From Plasmodium malariae (taxonomy: Eukaryota > Apicomplexa > Aconoidasida > Haemosporida > Plasmodiidae), in NCBI RefSeq assembly GCF_900090045.1, contig NC_041786.1:2350501-2414500 (forward strand): 64,000 nucleotides of DNA, written 5' to 3'. Under the pieces are notes generated by a model. It saw only the letters and a list, made by a program, of their open reading frames with translations, made no database searches and was not told the DNA's origin. Of the stretch, positions 48,433-59,425 are shown one piece after another. The position numbers and the translations under genes were made by a program. Position 1 is the stretch's first letter. Every line of letters begins with the position of its first letter.

Positions 48433-50319
48433 AAAAACAAAAATATAAAAAAATAAAAAAATAAAAAAACAAAAAAACAAAAAAATAAAAAAACAAAAAA
48501 ACAAAAAAATAAAAAAATTACAATTCCTTAATTCTTCACAAAATTTCGAAAGTACTTGTTTTCCATTAACGTATGAGTATCTGCACTTTTTTTTTTTTTT
48601 TTTGTTTAACTAATTTAAAAAAAAAATTGCGCGAATAAACGTTAACAGTATATGTATATAATAAATGAAATAAATGCACTGCTATTTAAGAGCTAATAGA
48701 AAGTTTTAAAGTATTGCCTTTCTCATAGGTTTAATAAAATTGTATAAATTTTGTTATATATATATATATATATATATGTATAGTTAATTAACTTAATTAG
48801 GTAAATCATAGTAAAAACGGAAAAATGAGTTTAACTACTTAAAACTGAGAAATTTCAAAAAGAAAAACATGTACATGTCAATATATTTACTATTAATTAA
48901 ATATAATGCAACTATGAAGTAATAGGAAAAACTGAAAAAAAAAAAAAAAAAAAAAGGAATTCATGTAACTACGTAAATTGCAGAAAAAGGCTATAGCAAT
49001 AATGCATAGCAGTGTAAATACAGAGAGTTGAAGGAATTTGTAGAACTGTTTAAAATGTGTATGTATATGTAAATATATGCAAATGTGAGTACACAGTGAA
49101 TAAGTCTAAATTTTTCATTTATTTATGTGTGCATTCTTCCTTCTTTCTTTTAATATAAAAGGTGTAATTCTAATCAGGTAAATTTTTTGCATAACTCTAT
49201 ATATCTAGTTACAAAACAAGTATTTACCTCATCTTGTCAATTTTTTGTATTTGTAGATAAATTTAAAGCTACTTTAAAATAATGAATTTCAATATTACAT
49301 AATTTAGAAATTTTATTTTCTCCAATATGGAATGTTTAATAGTAATTAAAGGTTTTATTTATTTATTTTTTCTTTCGTTGCTTATTTTTCTATTCTTATC
49401 ACAATTATGCACATAGGTGTGTAAAATTTTCATGAAAATTTAATTGCATGTTAACTAAAATGCTTGAAATTTCGTAAGAAGAAAAACCAGTGAAAACAAA
49501 TTATTTACATGTTGTATGTCCCATTCTTACAATTAACTGTAAGCTACAGTTAATTGTAGAATTATTCTTTCAATCAAAAAGTTAAAGAAAAGAAACAAAA
49601 TAAAATAAAATGAAGTATTTTGAAGTATAGTGAAGTATAATAAAGCGTAATGAAGTGTAATGACGTGTAATGAAATGTGATTAAGTAAAATATAATAAAA
49701 TAAAATAATAAAAAATACGATGGATATTTAATTCTTATAACAACAAACGACTTGAAATAAGTTACCTGACCGTTCAGCTATTTTTCTGAAAGTATATGAC
49801 CAAATTTATTTTGCACACATTTGTATGGTCTTAAATGGTTTTTTTTTTTTTTTTTTTTTTTTATTTACTCTAAATATTTAACTTTTTAAAATGTTGTTCA
49901 GGTAAAATTTGATTAATAATAAAAAAAAAAAAAAAAAAATATAGATCACAATACAATACAACGCAATAAAATAAATTATACGAATGTCAAAAAAACCGCT
50001 CAATGGCAACTGTAAATTGATCAAACATGAATATAATATTGTATGAATTTACCATTGCATACATATATATACACGCATATGTGTACATATATATATATAC
50101 ATATATGTATTATATATATATGAGCACAATAAAATAATAAGACAGTGAAAAATTGTTACTTCAAGTAAGTAGCAATTTAACTAATTCTTAAAGTGCTACA
50201 AAGTGTGAAATAAAAAAATCGAAATTGTAAAAAGCCAAAACAGCAAATGCAATGTTATGAAAGATAATGTTAACTTGGTAATGGTAATGATCGAAAGTCT
50301 ATTTTAAAAATAAATAAAA

Positions 50320-51271
50320 TTATTGTTGTGTTTTTGTATTCCCCTTTGTACAAATGTAAACATAGTGTAGGTTATCATCTATAGGAGCAGCTTCAATAAT
50401 TAAAAAAATTCAAATAATTTGTAAAGTAATGAAAAAACTATGACAAAGGGGGAAAAAAAAAAAAAAAAAAAATGTATACAAATAACATTTTTACACCTTT
50501 AACGAAGAAAATACTTACTCACAATCCCTAACATGGGTCGTTTAACTGTTTTGATCGTGACGTTCCACTTATAATCTTGTTTTTGTAAATACCCTAATCG
50601 ATAAGTTGGTTGGGCATGAGAAATAACTACAAAAGTACCTTCAGATCTAACAAAAATTTAATATATTTGTTTTGTTACAATTATATACATACTGTAATTT
50701 TTCTTTTTTTTTTTAGTTTTTTTTCTTTAAAAAATGTAGATGAATATATATATAATAATACTTTAAAATCCTTGATACTTCCGACAACATCTCTTCAATG
50801 TACTTTAAAGAGTCCTCTGAGCATACTATAGAATCTAAACATGCTTTGTCTATAATTAAATCAAATTCTGCATTTTTAAATTCCTTCATATCACAGACGT
50901 TCATTAACATGTCTGAAGGATGTTTGAGTAAAGGAATAAACGTACGTATGTTTAAATATATATGTTCAAACAAAAAAAAAATAAAATAAAATAAAGTCAA
51001 TAATATAAATAAAAAAACCGTGAACATGATAACAAAATGATACTATTATAAAGTTAAAACGTTAAGGCACTCTGAAAGCATTTGATTACATTTTAAATTT
51101 GGTTTATCTTTATATATTTCTTTCATTTTTTTTATGCACGCAGAGGATGCGTCTATGTTGGTTATATCGGTATAGCCACTATCAAGCATTTCTTCGCTAA
51201 ATTCTTGAGGTAGGAAATAATACCCACATATATTTAATGTATGTGTACAGGTATGTATACGTATGTATATT

Positions 51272-51321
<50 letters not shown>

Positions 51322-52065
51322 CATTTACGAGCAGTTCTTTAATAAATATGTGTCTAAATATAATTATATAGAGGTAGGGTATATTATTCTCTCATACTTG
51401 AGGTTCCACATCCAACATTTAAAATTTTTGCATCATTTTTTATGTCCAGCTCTGTGAAAATATGCTTTACTCCATACCATTTTTGGTGCCAATCGAACTG
51501 CTCTTCTTCACTTTGGAAAAAAAAAAGAAAAAAAAAATTACAAGCAAAAAAGTTAGCAATAAATAAATTAGCGACAAATAAATTAGCAACAAATAAATTA
51601 ACAACAAATAAATTAACAACAAATAAATTAACAACAAATAAATTAACAACAAATAAATTAGCGACAAATAATTTAACAAATTAACAGATAAACAAATCTA
51701 CAAATAATCGCAGCTTAAAGTGGAAAACATTCTCATTGAAGTAAAAAAATAATACAAAAAATTGTTATCCAAAATGGATGAATTTTATGTGTGTTACTTT
51801 GTGTATCGTTCATTCCAGTAAGATATACTACCATACTAAGTTAACGAAAAGGAAAGACAAAATAAATTATGAAATGTACTTCACGACAACATGAATTATG
51901 TTCATATACACATATATTATATATGTTTGAATGATATGTATATATATATATTTTAACTTCAAACTTGTATGCAAATTATAAAATATTTTTATTTTATTTT
52001 ATTATTTTTTTTTTCCTTTTTTTTAAATTTAATTGTTTTCTTTTGCTTAATTGTACCACTGCCAT
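50320..52065 (-). CDS. class I SAM-dependent methyltransferase, EEF1A-KMT4/METTL13-like, 7 exons
   Basis: Predicted exons 52065-52057, 51835-51798, 51510-51398, 51203-51090, 50912-50762, 50646-50519 and 50390-50320 (207 aa). All introns are GT/AG and in phase. Motifs in order: YWNERY and QFDWHQKWYG (N-terminal signature of this family), ILNVGCGTSKFSEEMLDSGY (SAM-binding motif I), ITNIDASSACIKKM (acidic motif II end), MNVCDMKEF, then FDLIIDKACLDSI (motif post-I/IV), ILKSEGTFVVISHAQPTYR and NLHYVYICTKG at the end. Relatives methylate lysines or the N-terminus of elongation factor 1A; the substrate here is inferred. The first exon is only 9 nt (Met-Ala-Val), the least certain part. Another start is possible. 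Methylation would occur in the cytosol. Confidence 0.85.
51270..51318. repeat. TA microsatellite in methyltransferase intron
   Basis: A (TA)n tract within the intron between exons 3 and 4 of the methyltransferase (51204-51397). Confidence 0.9.
51540..51690. repeat. 15-bp tandem repeat in methyltransferase intron
   Basis: Unit ACAACAAATAAATTA, about nine copies with a GCGAC variant, inside the second intron (51511-51797). Confidence 0.9.
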
Positions 52066-53336
52066 TATGAAAGAATGATGAATATTTTGTTATATGAACA
52101 ATTAAGGGAATTAACAAACAATAATATGGACTGATACAATTAAATGTTTATTTTTTTTCTATATAAATAAGGGAAGAAGGTGTAAAATTCTTAAATGAGA
52201 TATTATTCTGAAAAGTTCGCAAGTTGCTTATATTAATTTTTTTTTTTTTTTTTCACTATTAGATTTTCTTACTTTTGATTTTAAATGTGCTTTTTTTTTT
52301 TTTTTTTTTATTCCCTTTTTTTTTTCTTTATTTTTTTTAGTAACCTGTTAAAACCTTTTTTTTTTAATTTTAAAAATATAAATGATCTTAAATGAAATAA
52401 ATAAAAATGTATAAATTAATATATGCACATATTAATATATGCATTACCATGCCCGGTGAAAAAGGGAAAAAGTATTCTTTTGATTTTTAAAAGGGAAAGA
52501 GGATCTTAATAATTCTCTCCTAAGAACGAAAATAAGTTTTAATTTTTGTTAATGTTTCAATATAAACAATGTAAATGCCTATTATTATATCACACATCTG
52601 TGTACAAGACACATGAGATATATTATTTTAATATTTTAATACTTTATTATTTTAATATTTTCAACTTTTTATCTCTTTATTTTGTATGAATGAGGGTGCT
52701 GTTTGTGTTTGTGTTTGTGTTTGTGTGTGTGTACGTATGTATGTATATATGTGTGTATTTATATGTATATATATATGTATGCGCATGTTTGTACACGTGT
52801 GCTCGCATTTAGTATATCATTTTTTTTTTTTTTACATTTCATAAAACATGTTATGAGGGAATAACTAAGGTGAATTGTCTAATCATTTTATATATATGAA
52901 ATTTAAATATAAGTTTCTTGAAAAAATATTTTTTCATTAAGTTATATACTTTTATTTCTTGTAACAATTAAGCTCATAATATTTAAAGATTATGAAACTT
53001 TATACAACAATATGCCAAAATATGAGCATATAAAAACAAAAGATGGATCACTTTTCATGTACATGTGTAATATATAATATTTATGGGGGGAAATAACAGG
53101 TACAATATTTTACTCTTTCGATCTCTATTCTTACCCCTTCTTTTCACTTCTCCATTTCTGTATATTCTGTTACTAAATTTTAGTTCGCGTATTTTTTCTT
53201 TTTATATTAACTTTTCATTACCACAAAACAAGTTCATTATTTTGCTGTGTTCTTTATCGATCTTCTTTAAGCACTCTTTTACCTGTTCCAAAGAGAATAA
53301 AAATGTTAATATGCAAACTATTGTTTTTAGGAAACG
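52066..53336. other. divergent intergenic region
   Basis: Mostly T-rich with GT repeats near 52705-52760. A minus-strand block at about 53211-53284 (VKECLKKIDKEHSKIMNLFC) is flanked by a good acceptor (CTCTTTGGAACAG) and a donor (G|GTAATG) and may be an exon of an unrecognised minus-strand gene; I found no partners. Confidence 0.4.
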
Positions 53337-54261
53337 ATGGAACAAGCCGACGCTACTAATATGGGTGCATATGTGTGTACATATATATATATGCGTACTG
53401 TGTGAGGTTTTTTTTTTTTTTTTTTTTTAAATTATATTTTATTTTTCCTCGCACGTCTTGCTCTTTTTCGTTTTTTTATATTGTAGGTGCAAACAGTGAG
53501 AACTACTGCACACGTTTAACAAAGGTTGTAATTTTTTCTTTTTTCTCTCTTTGTTTTTTGAAAAAAATAAACACATATGTGTATTAAAATATAAAGGACA
53601 TATTCTTAAATAAATGAATTTTAATAATTTGATATATGTATATTCGAAATACAAAAAAAAAAAAAAATTAAGAAATTAAGGAGAAATTAGGGAGAAATTA
53701 AGGAAAAATTGAGAAAAAATTGAGAAAAAAATTACGAATTACGAAATAACTGAGAAATAATTGCAAAATAATTACTAAATAATTACTAAATAATTGCGAA
53801 ATAATTAAGATAAAAAAAAGGGTACATTTTTGGTAAGTTATTCTATTAATGTATTACTTCTTTGAAAAGAATTTTAATTTTTTCATTTTCATCATTGGAA
53901 GTATCTGGTAGGTCCCCTTTATTCATTTTGCGTAAAAACAAGGTTGCTTTTTTATTTATTATTATTACTGCTGTTGAAATGGAAAAAACTGTGCTTCCCA
54001 AAAAGGAAGAAAAATTATATATGTTTTTATTATTTTACTATTACATATATCATATATATGTTTTTATTATTGTACTTTTACATATAGAATATATATGTTT
54101 TAATTATTGTTCTTTTACAAATAGCAAAATGTATATAAAAATACATATATGTACATATTGACACACTTTTAATTTTTTGCCATTAGTATAGGCCATTGTC
54201 TGTAAATTCTAATGATGATTGTCTAAAAAAATTAGAACGATATATTATATATAGAATGTAA
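53337..54261 (+). CDS. candidate very small protein, 3 exons, 46 aa
   Basis: Predicted exons 53337-53364, 53487-53524 and 54187-54261 are in phase with GT/AG sites (ATGG|GTGCAT, TTGTAG|GTGCA, AAAG|GTTGTA, CATTAG|TATAGG). They encode MEQADATNMG, ANSENYCTRLTK and YRPLSVNSNDDCLKKLERYI before a short end. The balanced residue mix argues for real coding sequence; the short length and large second intron (662 bp) mean a middle exon may be missing. A T18-type tract lies just before exon 2. I do not recognise the family; two Cys residues 19 apart are the only notable residues. A competing minus-strand reading at 53846-54206 (MAYTNGKKLK then a hydrophobic stretch FSISTAVIIINKKATLFLRK) is weaker. Confidence 0.4.
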
Positions 54262-55491
54262 ATTTTACCTTATAAGAAATTACTTGATTTCACCTTTCAC
54301 TATTTCACCATTTAACCATCTTTTTTTTTTTTTTTTTTGTGTGTGTGTAGAAACTATAAATTTAGCTTTTTCAAAATTGTAAATAGAAGTATTGTTTTGC
54401 TTAATAAAATGAAAAAATAAAATTGCAATTCTATAGTACATATTTATTTTTTTTTTTTCTATTTTATGCATTAATTTTGCGTACAAATTGACTATCTTTT
54501 TTTTCATTTCATCTCTTTGCTAAGATACGTGCTTAGTTTTTTTTTTTTTTTTTGTTGCGCTTTTAATTTACCCGGGCTATATATATATATATGCATTTAA
54601 GTATTTATTTATTTGATTATTTAAACCATTTCTTGCTCCGTACACCCTTTCAAGAATTATTTTAAATTGGCATATTTAAACTAAAAATGTAAAAAAACAA
54701 GGAATGGAAGAGTAGAAAAGAAAAAAAAAAAATAGCAAAAGGAGGGGAAAAATTTACTATTAAAATGTACATATATATATATATATATTTATATGTTTAT
54801 GTGTATAAATGAATATGTTTTTTTTTTTTTTTTTTTTTAACTTTTCACCGAAGATATATTTACGCATATTTAGCACAATATGGCAATTCATAAATTAATT
54901 GTCTTTTAAGAAATAGCCCGCCTTCATTTTCTTTTTATTTTTCTCTCTTTATATTTATTTTTCTCTTTTTGTTTTTATTTTTATTTTTATTTTTACTTTT
55001 CTCTTTTTTTTTTTTTTTTTTTTCTGTTATTGTAACTATTTTTATTTTATTTGTCACTCTTATACATGTAGAAGCCTCTTTTTTTTTTTTTTTTTTATCA
55101 ATCACATGATGTTTGTAAATTCGGGTTATTTGCAAAAATATACGCAAATTCATAAATATACAAATATATATATATGTATATATTCATATATATATACACT
55201 ACTCTCACGTATATATAGGAACTTAACTACTTTTGCGCGAAAATATCTGGATGTGATAATCGAATAGTTAATTTTTTTGGCTAATTTCGAACAAAGAAAT
55301 ATGAGGATTTATGAATACGTGCGTATATATTTATACCTACATACCTTATAAATACCTGTGTGTATATAAGTACAATATTATACGTACATAATTTGTGTGT
55401 ACGTTAAGCTACACAATATGTTATTCGCATATTAACTTATACGTTCTAACAAACGTTCTGGGCAGCCATTCAAGGTTGTCGATAAATTTAA
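54262..55491. other. intergenic region
   Basis: T-rich sequence with TA tracts and TTTTTATTTTTAT-type runs (54930-55020). It should include the 5' UTR of the phosphatase. I see no gene. Confidence 0.45.
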
Positions 55492-56048
55492 ATGATTCAA
55501 ATATTACCATTTTTGTATATGGGAAGAAGGTATGATATAGAAAATGTTGAAGGACTTAAAGCATGTAATATAAAGGCATTAGTAATATGTTGTACTTATT
55601 TTGAATACCCAGATCATAAGGTACCAAATGGATATGCAAATTTACGGATTAATCTTGAAGATATGGGATTGGAACGAATTTCCTCATACTTTGAAGAGTC
55701 GAATAACTTTATTCATTCACACATTTCGCAAGAACAAGCTGTCCTCATTTCGTGCTGGTATTATTCATTTTAGCTATAGTAATAGCAGTAGTAGTAGTAG
55801 TAATGTATCCTTTGCATGAAAATCTTAAGGATTCTTGAATACCGTTTATATTTTTCACCATACCTTCAGTTTATCGTGCTGATAAACCAGTTTTTACTGT
55901 ACAGACGAGTGCACAGGTGATTGTATATGCACTTAAACGCATACGCTTGTACTTCTTTTTTTTTTTTTTTTCAGCCAAGGCGTAAGTAGGTCCTCGACGA
56001 TATCCATAGCGTATTTAATGGGAAAACAGGTCATACTTTTTTTTTATT

Positions 56049-56090
<42 letters not shown>

Positions 56091-56549
56091 AACTCCGATA
56101 TAAATATATACATTTTTTTAATTTCGATAAATACTTTTAACTCTGATATAAATATTTTTTTTTTAATTTCAATAAATAAATAAATATAAATATATATATT
56201 TATATATTTTTTTTTTATTTTTCATTTTGGTACTGTTTGCAACTTTTCGAAATGATCGTAAAAACATCATAATATTATGCACACTGGTAATTTTCGAAAT
56301 GCTTTAATCCTGTGCTCTCTTCTCTTCTTCTTTTTACAGAACTTTTTTCTTAATGAAGCATTTAGTTTTATAATGCAGAAGAAGAATATATGTCCAAATA
56401 TCGGATTTATTGAACAGTTATGTGAATATGAAAAGATTTTAAAAAATAAAATTACTTTCTCCTCAAAAAAGTACATCAACTGGTTCACATCCGATATGTG
56501 TGGAAATAATGCAATTACAGACTTCAGTATTGATTGTAAAAAAAAATAA
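55492..56549 (+). CDS. dual-specificity protein phosphatase, 3 exons
   Basis: Exons 55492-55757, 55975-56029 and 56340-56549 (176 aa), GT/AG, phases 2 and 0. The catalytic P-loop is split by the first intron and is rebuilt as VLISCCQGVSRSSTISIAYL, a C-x5-R-S loop. The usual His before the catalytic Cys is Ser here. The N-terminus (MIQILPFLYMGRRYDIENVE) is the typical DSP start, and the third exon gives the final helices (NEAFSFIMQKKNICPNIGFI then EQLCEYEKIL). The general-acid Asp is probably in RINLEDMGLERI. The family dephosphorylates Ser/Thr/Tyr or non-protein substrates; substrate unknown. It is a catalytic domain with no added targeting module. The length is normal for small atypical DSPs. 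Confidence 0.9.
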
Positions 56550-56983
56550 AATCTGCAAGTACATTTTGTTGATGAAAGATTTTTAAAATATAAGAATAAA
56601 ATAAATGTTTTTAAAAAAAAAAAAAAATTGTTTGTTCCCTTTGCTTTCTCATTAGTGTTATGTGTCATATGGTTAAAAAGGATGTTGTATGTTGATACGA
56701 TTTTACTTAAGCACGTTTGTACCCATGCACACATATGTATACATATATGTACATACATGTACGCAGCTAACTAGCAAGATTTAAAAATTCATGCAAAATA
56801 ACAATACGCTTTAATAGAGCATGTGCATGCATTTGTTTATATGTACGTGCAAGGCATAAGTTTCTTTTTGTTAATTGCATCAGTAATTTCTTTTTTTATT
56901 TATAACATGTATAATCCACATTAAATGCTTTTCAAATGATGGAAGTAATGTGTGGAAAATGTGTTTTTGAATGATTTTGAATT

Positions 56984-57045
56984 TTGCTCTTGCTTTCGCT
57001 CTTGCTTTCGCTCTTGCTTTCGCTTTTGCTTTCATCTTTGCTTTT
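56984..57045. repeat. 12-bp tandem repeat (CTTGCTTTCGCT)
   Basis: About four to five copies, drifting to CTTTTGCTTTCA at the 3' end. Confidence 0.85.
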
Positions 57046-57712
57046 GCTTATTTTATTTTATTTTATTTTTTTTTTTTTTTTTGAATATATATATTTGTAC
57101 TATTTCATTTATGAGTGCTTGGGGTATTATGAAAACTCAGAATTAACAACTTTTTGTCTTGTTCATCATTAAATTGGTGTACCATATTTTATATTAAAGT
57201 GAAATTATGAAAGTTGTATTCATCATTCGGCGTTCATCATTTAGCACTCACCGTTCATTATTCAGCATGTTATGTTTTTTTTTTATTTTTTTTCTGAAAT
57301 ATAAGATATAACAGTGCACGAAATGTACATCCGTTTTAGTTGACTGCACACACCACTTAGAACTGTGCATAATTAAAAATTTACGAAAATGCATATATAA
57401 GGTTCATACCTTTTTATGATTAAAAAAATGTTCTGATTTCTTGATTCCACATGATTTGTATCACATGATTGTTTTTAAGAAATAGGTATACGTATGTGCA
57501 ATATACGTGGGTATATAAGTACGTATGTAGGTTAAGGCTGCTCTTATCCCTTATAAGAAGCAATTTTATTTGGGAATGCTATTTATATAAGGAATTTGTG
57601 TGTATACTATTTTTGTACCTTATTAAAAGGGAAATAAACGTAAAGTAAAAAATAGTTGACAAAAATATAAGAAGAAAAAAAAAAAAAAAAAATAAATATA
57701 TGAATAAATAGA

Positions 57713-57895
57713 TGAAATTAATACTTCAATAAATAAATGAAATTAATACTTCAATAAATAGATCAAATGAATACTTCAATAAATAGATCAAATGAATACT
57801 TCAATAAATAGATCAAATGAATACTTCAATAAATAGATCAAATGAATACTTCAATAAATAGATCAAATGAATACTTCAATAAATAGATCAAACAA
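57713..57895. repeat. 25-bp minisatellite
   Basis: Unit AAATAGATCAAATGAATACT plus TCAAT; about seven copies, the central five identical. Confidence 0.93.
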
Positions 57896-58290
57896 ATATA
57901 TAAATAAATAGATCCGATAAATATAAAAATAAATCCGATAAATATATAAATAAATAAACGAATAAGGCATATATAGCACTTTGCCTGTGGCAAATTTTCT
58001 CGCACAGTATCTTCTTTACACGAGAACAAATTAAAGGTACCGTGGAAAATACAATAGCTAATTAATTATGAGAAAAAAAATACAGCTCAATTGGCAATTT
58101 TCTCCCCTTAAATAAGGTGTACACTAATGTGCGCATGAAAGGGATATATTAAAATCGAGGAATAAAAAAAATAAATTAATTAATTAAAAGAACTACGTAA
58201 ATTAAACGGGTGATATGAATAAAAAATTGTCAAACCAATTATTAATTGGTCAACAAATTAATAAATGCATGAAAAAGTAAACGGCAGCAA

Positions 58291-58324
<34 letters not shown>

Positions 58325-58369
58325 AATAAAATAGAAAAATAATATAGTAACAAAATAATAAAAGAATAC

Positions 58370-58400
<31 letters not shown>

Positions 58401-58732
58401 GTAAAAAAATATAAATAATTATAATGCAGTATGGAAAAATGAAGATATCGTATAGTGCACAACGCATTTTGTTAAATAATAAATGATCCTGAAAACGCGG
58501 GAGGTTTTCCTAAATTTGCAAAACAATGGTAGAAATTCACGAAGCAGGTAAAGAATACAAATTTTGCATAAGAGGAACAGGTTTTTATAAACAATGAATG
58601 GCATGGTCTGTTAATGTGAAAAGAGCCAAATACCTTCCCTCGTATGCGCTTGCATACATATATATACATGTGTGTAGCATACTCGTGACAGCATTGGAGC
58701 TTGTCTTCATCTGCGCATGTGTTATGTACGTA

Positions 58733-59200
58733 TGCATGTATGTATTTGTAAACGTATGTACGTATGCATGTAAGTATTCGTAAACGTATGTACGTATGCA
58801 TGTAAGTATTTGTAAACGTATGTACGTATGCATGTAAGTATTTGTAAACGTATGTACGTATGCATGTAAGTATTTGTAAACGTATGTACGTATGCATGTA
58901 AGTATTTGTAAACGTATGTACGTATGCATGTAAGTATTTGTAAACGTATGTACGTATGCATGTAAGTATTGTAAACGTATGTACGTATGCATGTAAGTAT
59001 TGTAAACGTATGTACGTATGCATGTAAGTATTTGTAAACGTATGTACGTATGCATGTAAGTATTTGTAAACGTATGTACGTATGCATGTAAGTATTTGTA
59101 AACGTATGTACGTATGCATGTAAGTATTTGTAAACGTATGTACGTATGCATGTAAGTATTTGTAAACGTATGTACGTATGCGTTTATGTATTTGTGAACG
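58733..59200. repeat. 32-bp minisatellite, about 14 copies
   Basis: Unit GTATGTACGTATGCATGTAA plus GTATTTGTAAAC. Most copies are identical; two adjacent copies lack one T (31 bp), and an edge copy shows CGTAAAC. The unit contains GTACGTATGCATGTA-like palindromic segments (TGCATG, GTAC). Because 32 is not a multiple of three, the repeat opens long ORFs (215 and 236 aa) in two frames; these are artefacts. It lies directly upstream of the transporter gene. Confidence 0.95.
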
Positions 59201-59425
59201 TATGTACGCATACGTGTTGTGCCCATATTCGCATACTTCTGAATGCGGGTACTGTAAACGTGTGTGCGAATTAATCTGCTTTTTTGCTGCACCAAATTAT
59301 GGGCACAAACTTTTTCATTTAAGAGGATATATTGTATTGTATGGTTTATATTGTCTCTGTTATTTATTCTTCATTGTACGGTATTTCTTAATTTTTTTAT
59401 GTTTTTTTTTTTTTTTTTTTTTCAG

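Larger units (their letters stand above)
46912..50319. other. intergenic region with minisatellites and a structured island
   Basis: 3.4 kb between the start of the polyQ gene and the 3' end of the methyltransferase. It holds a structured island (47622-47715), an 8-bp repeat (48283-48432), poly(A)/T runs and an AATAAAATGAAGT-type drifted repeat (49600-49700). No ORF is convincing. Confidence 0.5.
56550..59425. other. intergenic region with two large minisatellites
   Basis: 2.9 kb between the phosphatase and the transporter. It contains the GCTCTTGCTTTC repeat (56984-57040), a 25-bp repeat (57715-57895) and a 32-bp repeat (58735-59195). It should also contain the missing first exon of the transporter, which I could not place. 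Confidence 0.5.

Noticed and set aside
48247..48504. Phe-rich ORFs over the 8-bp repeat
   Set aside because: Direct translation of (CGAAAAAA)n on the minus strand in overlapping frames.
58472..59295. 215- and 236-aa Thr/Tyr/His-rich ORFs on the minus strand
   Set aside because: They are readings of the 32-bp minisatellite, which stays open in more than one frame; composition is fully explained by the repeat.
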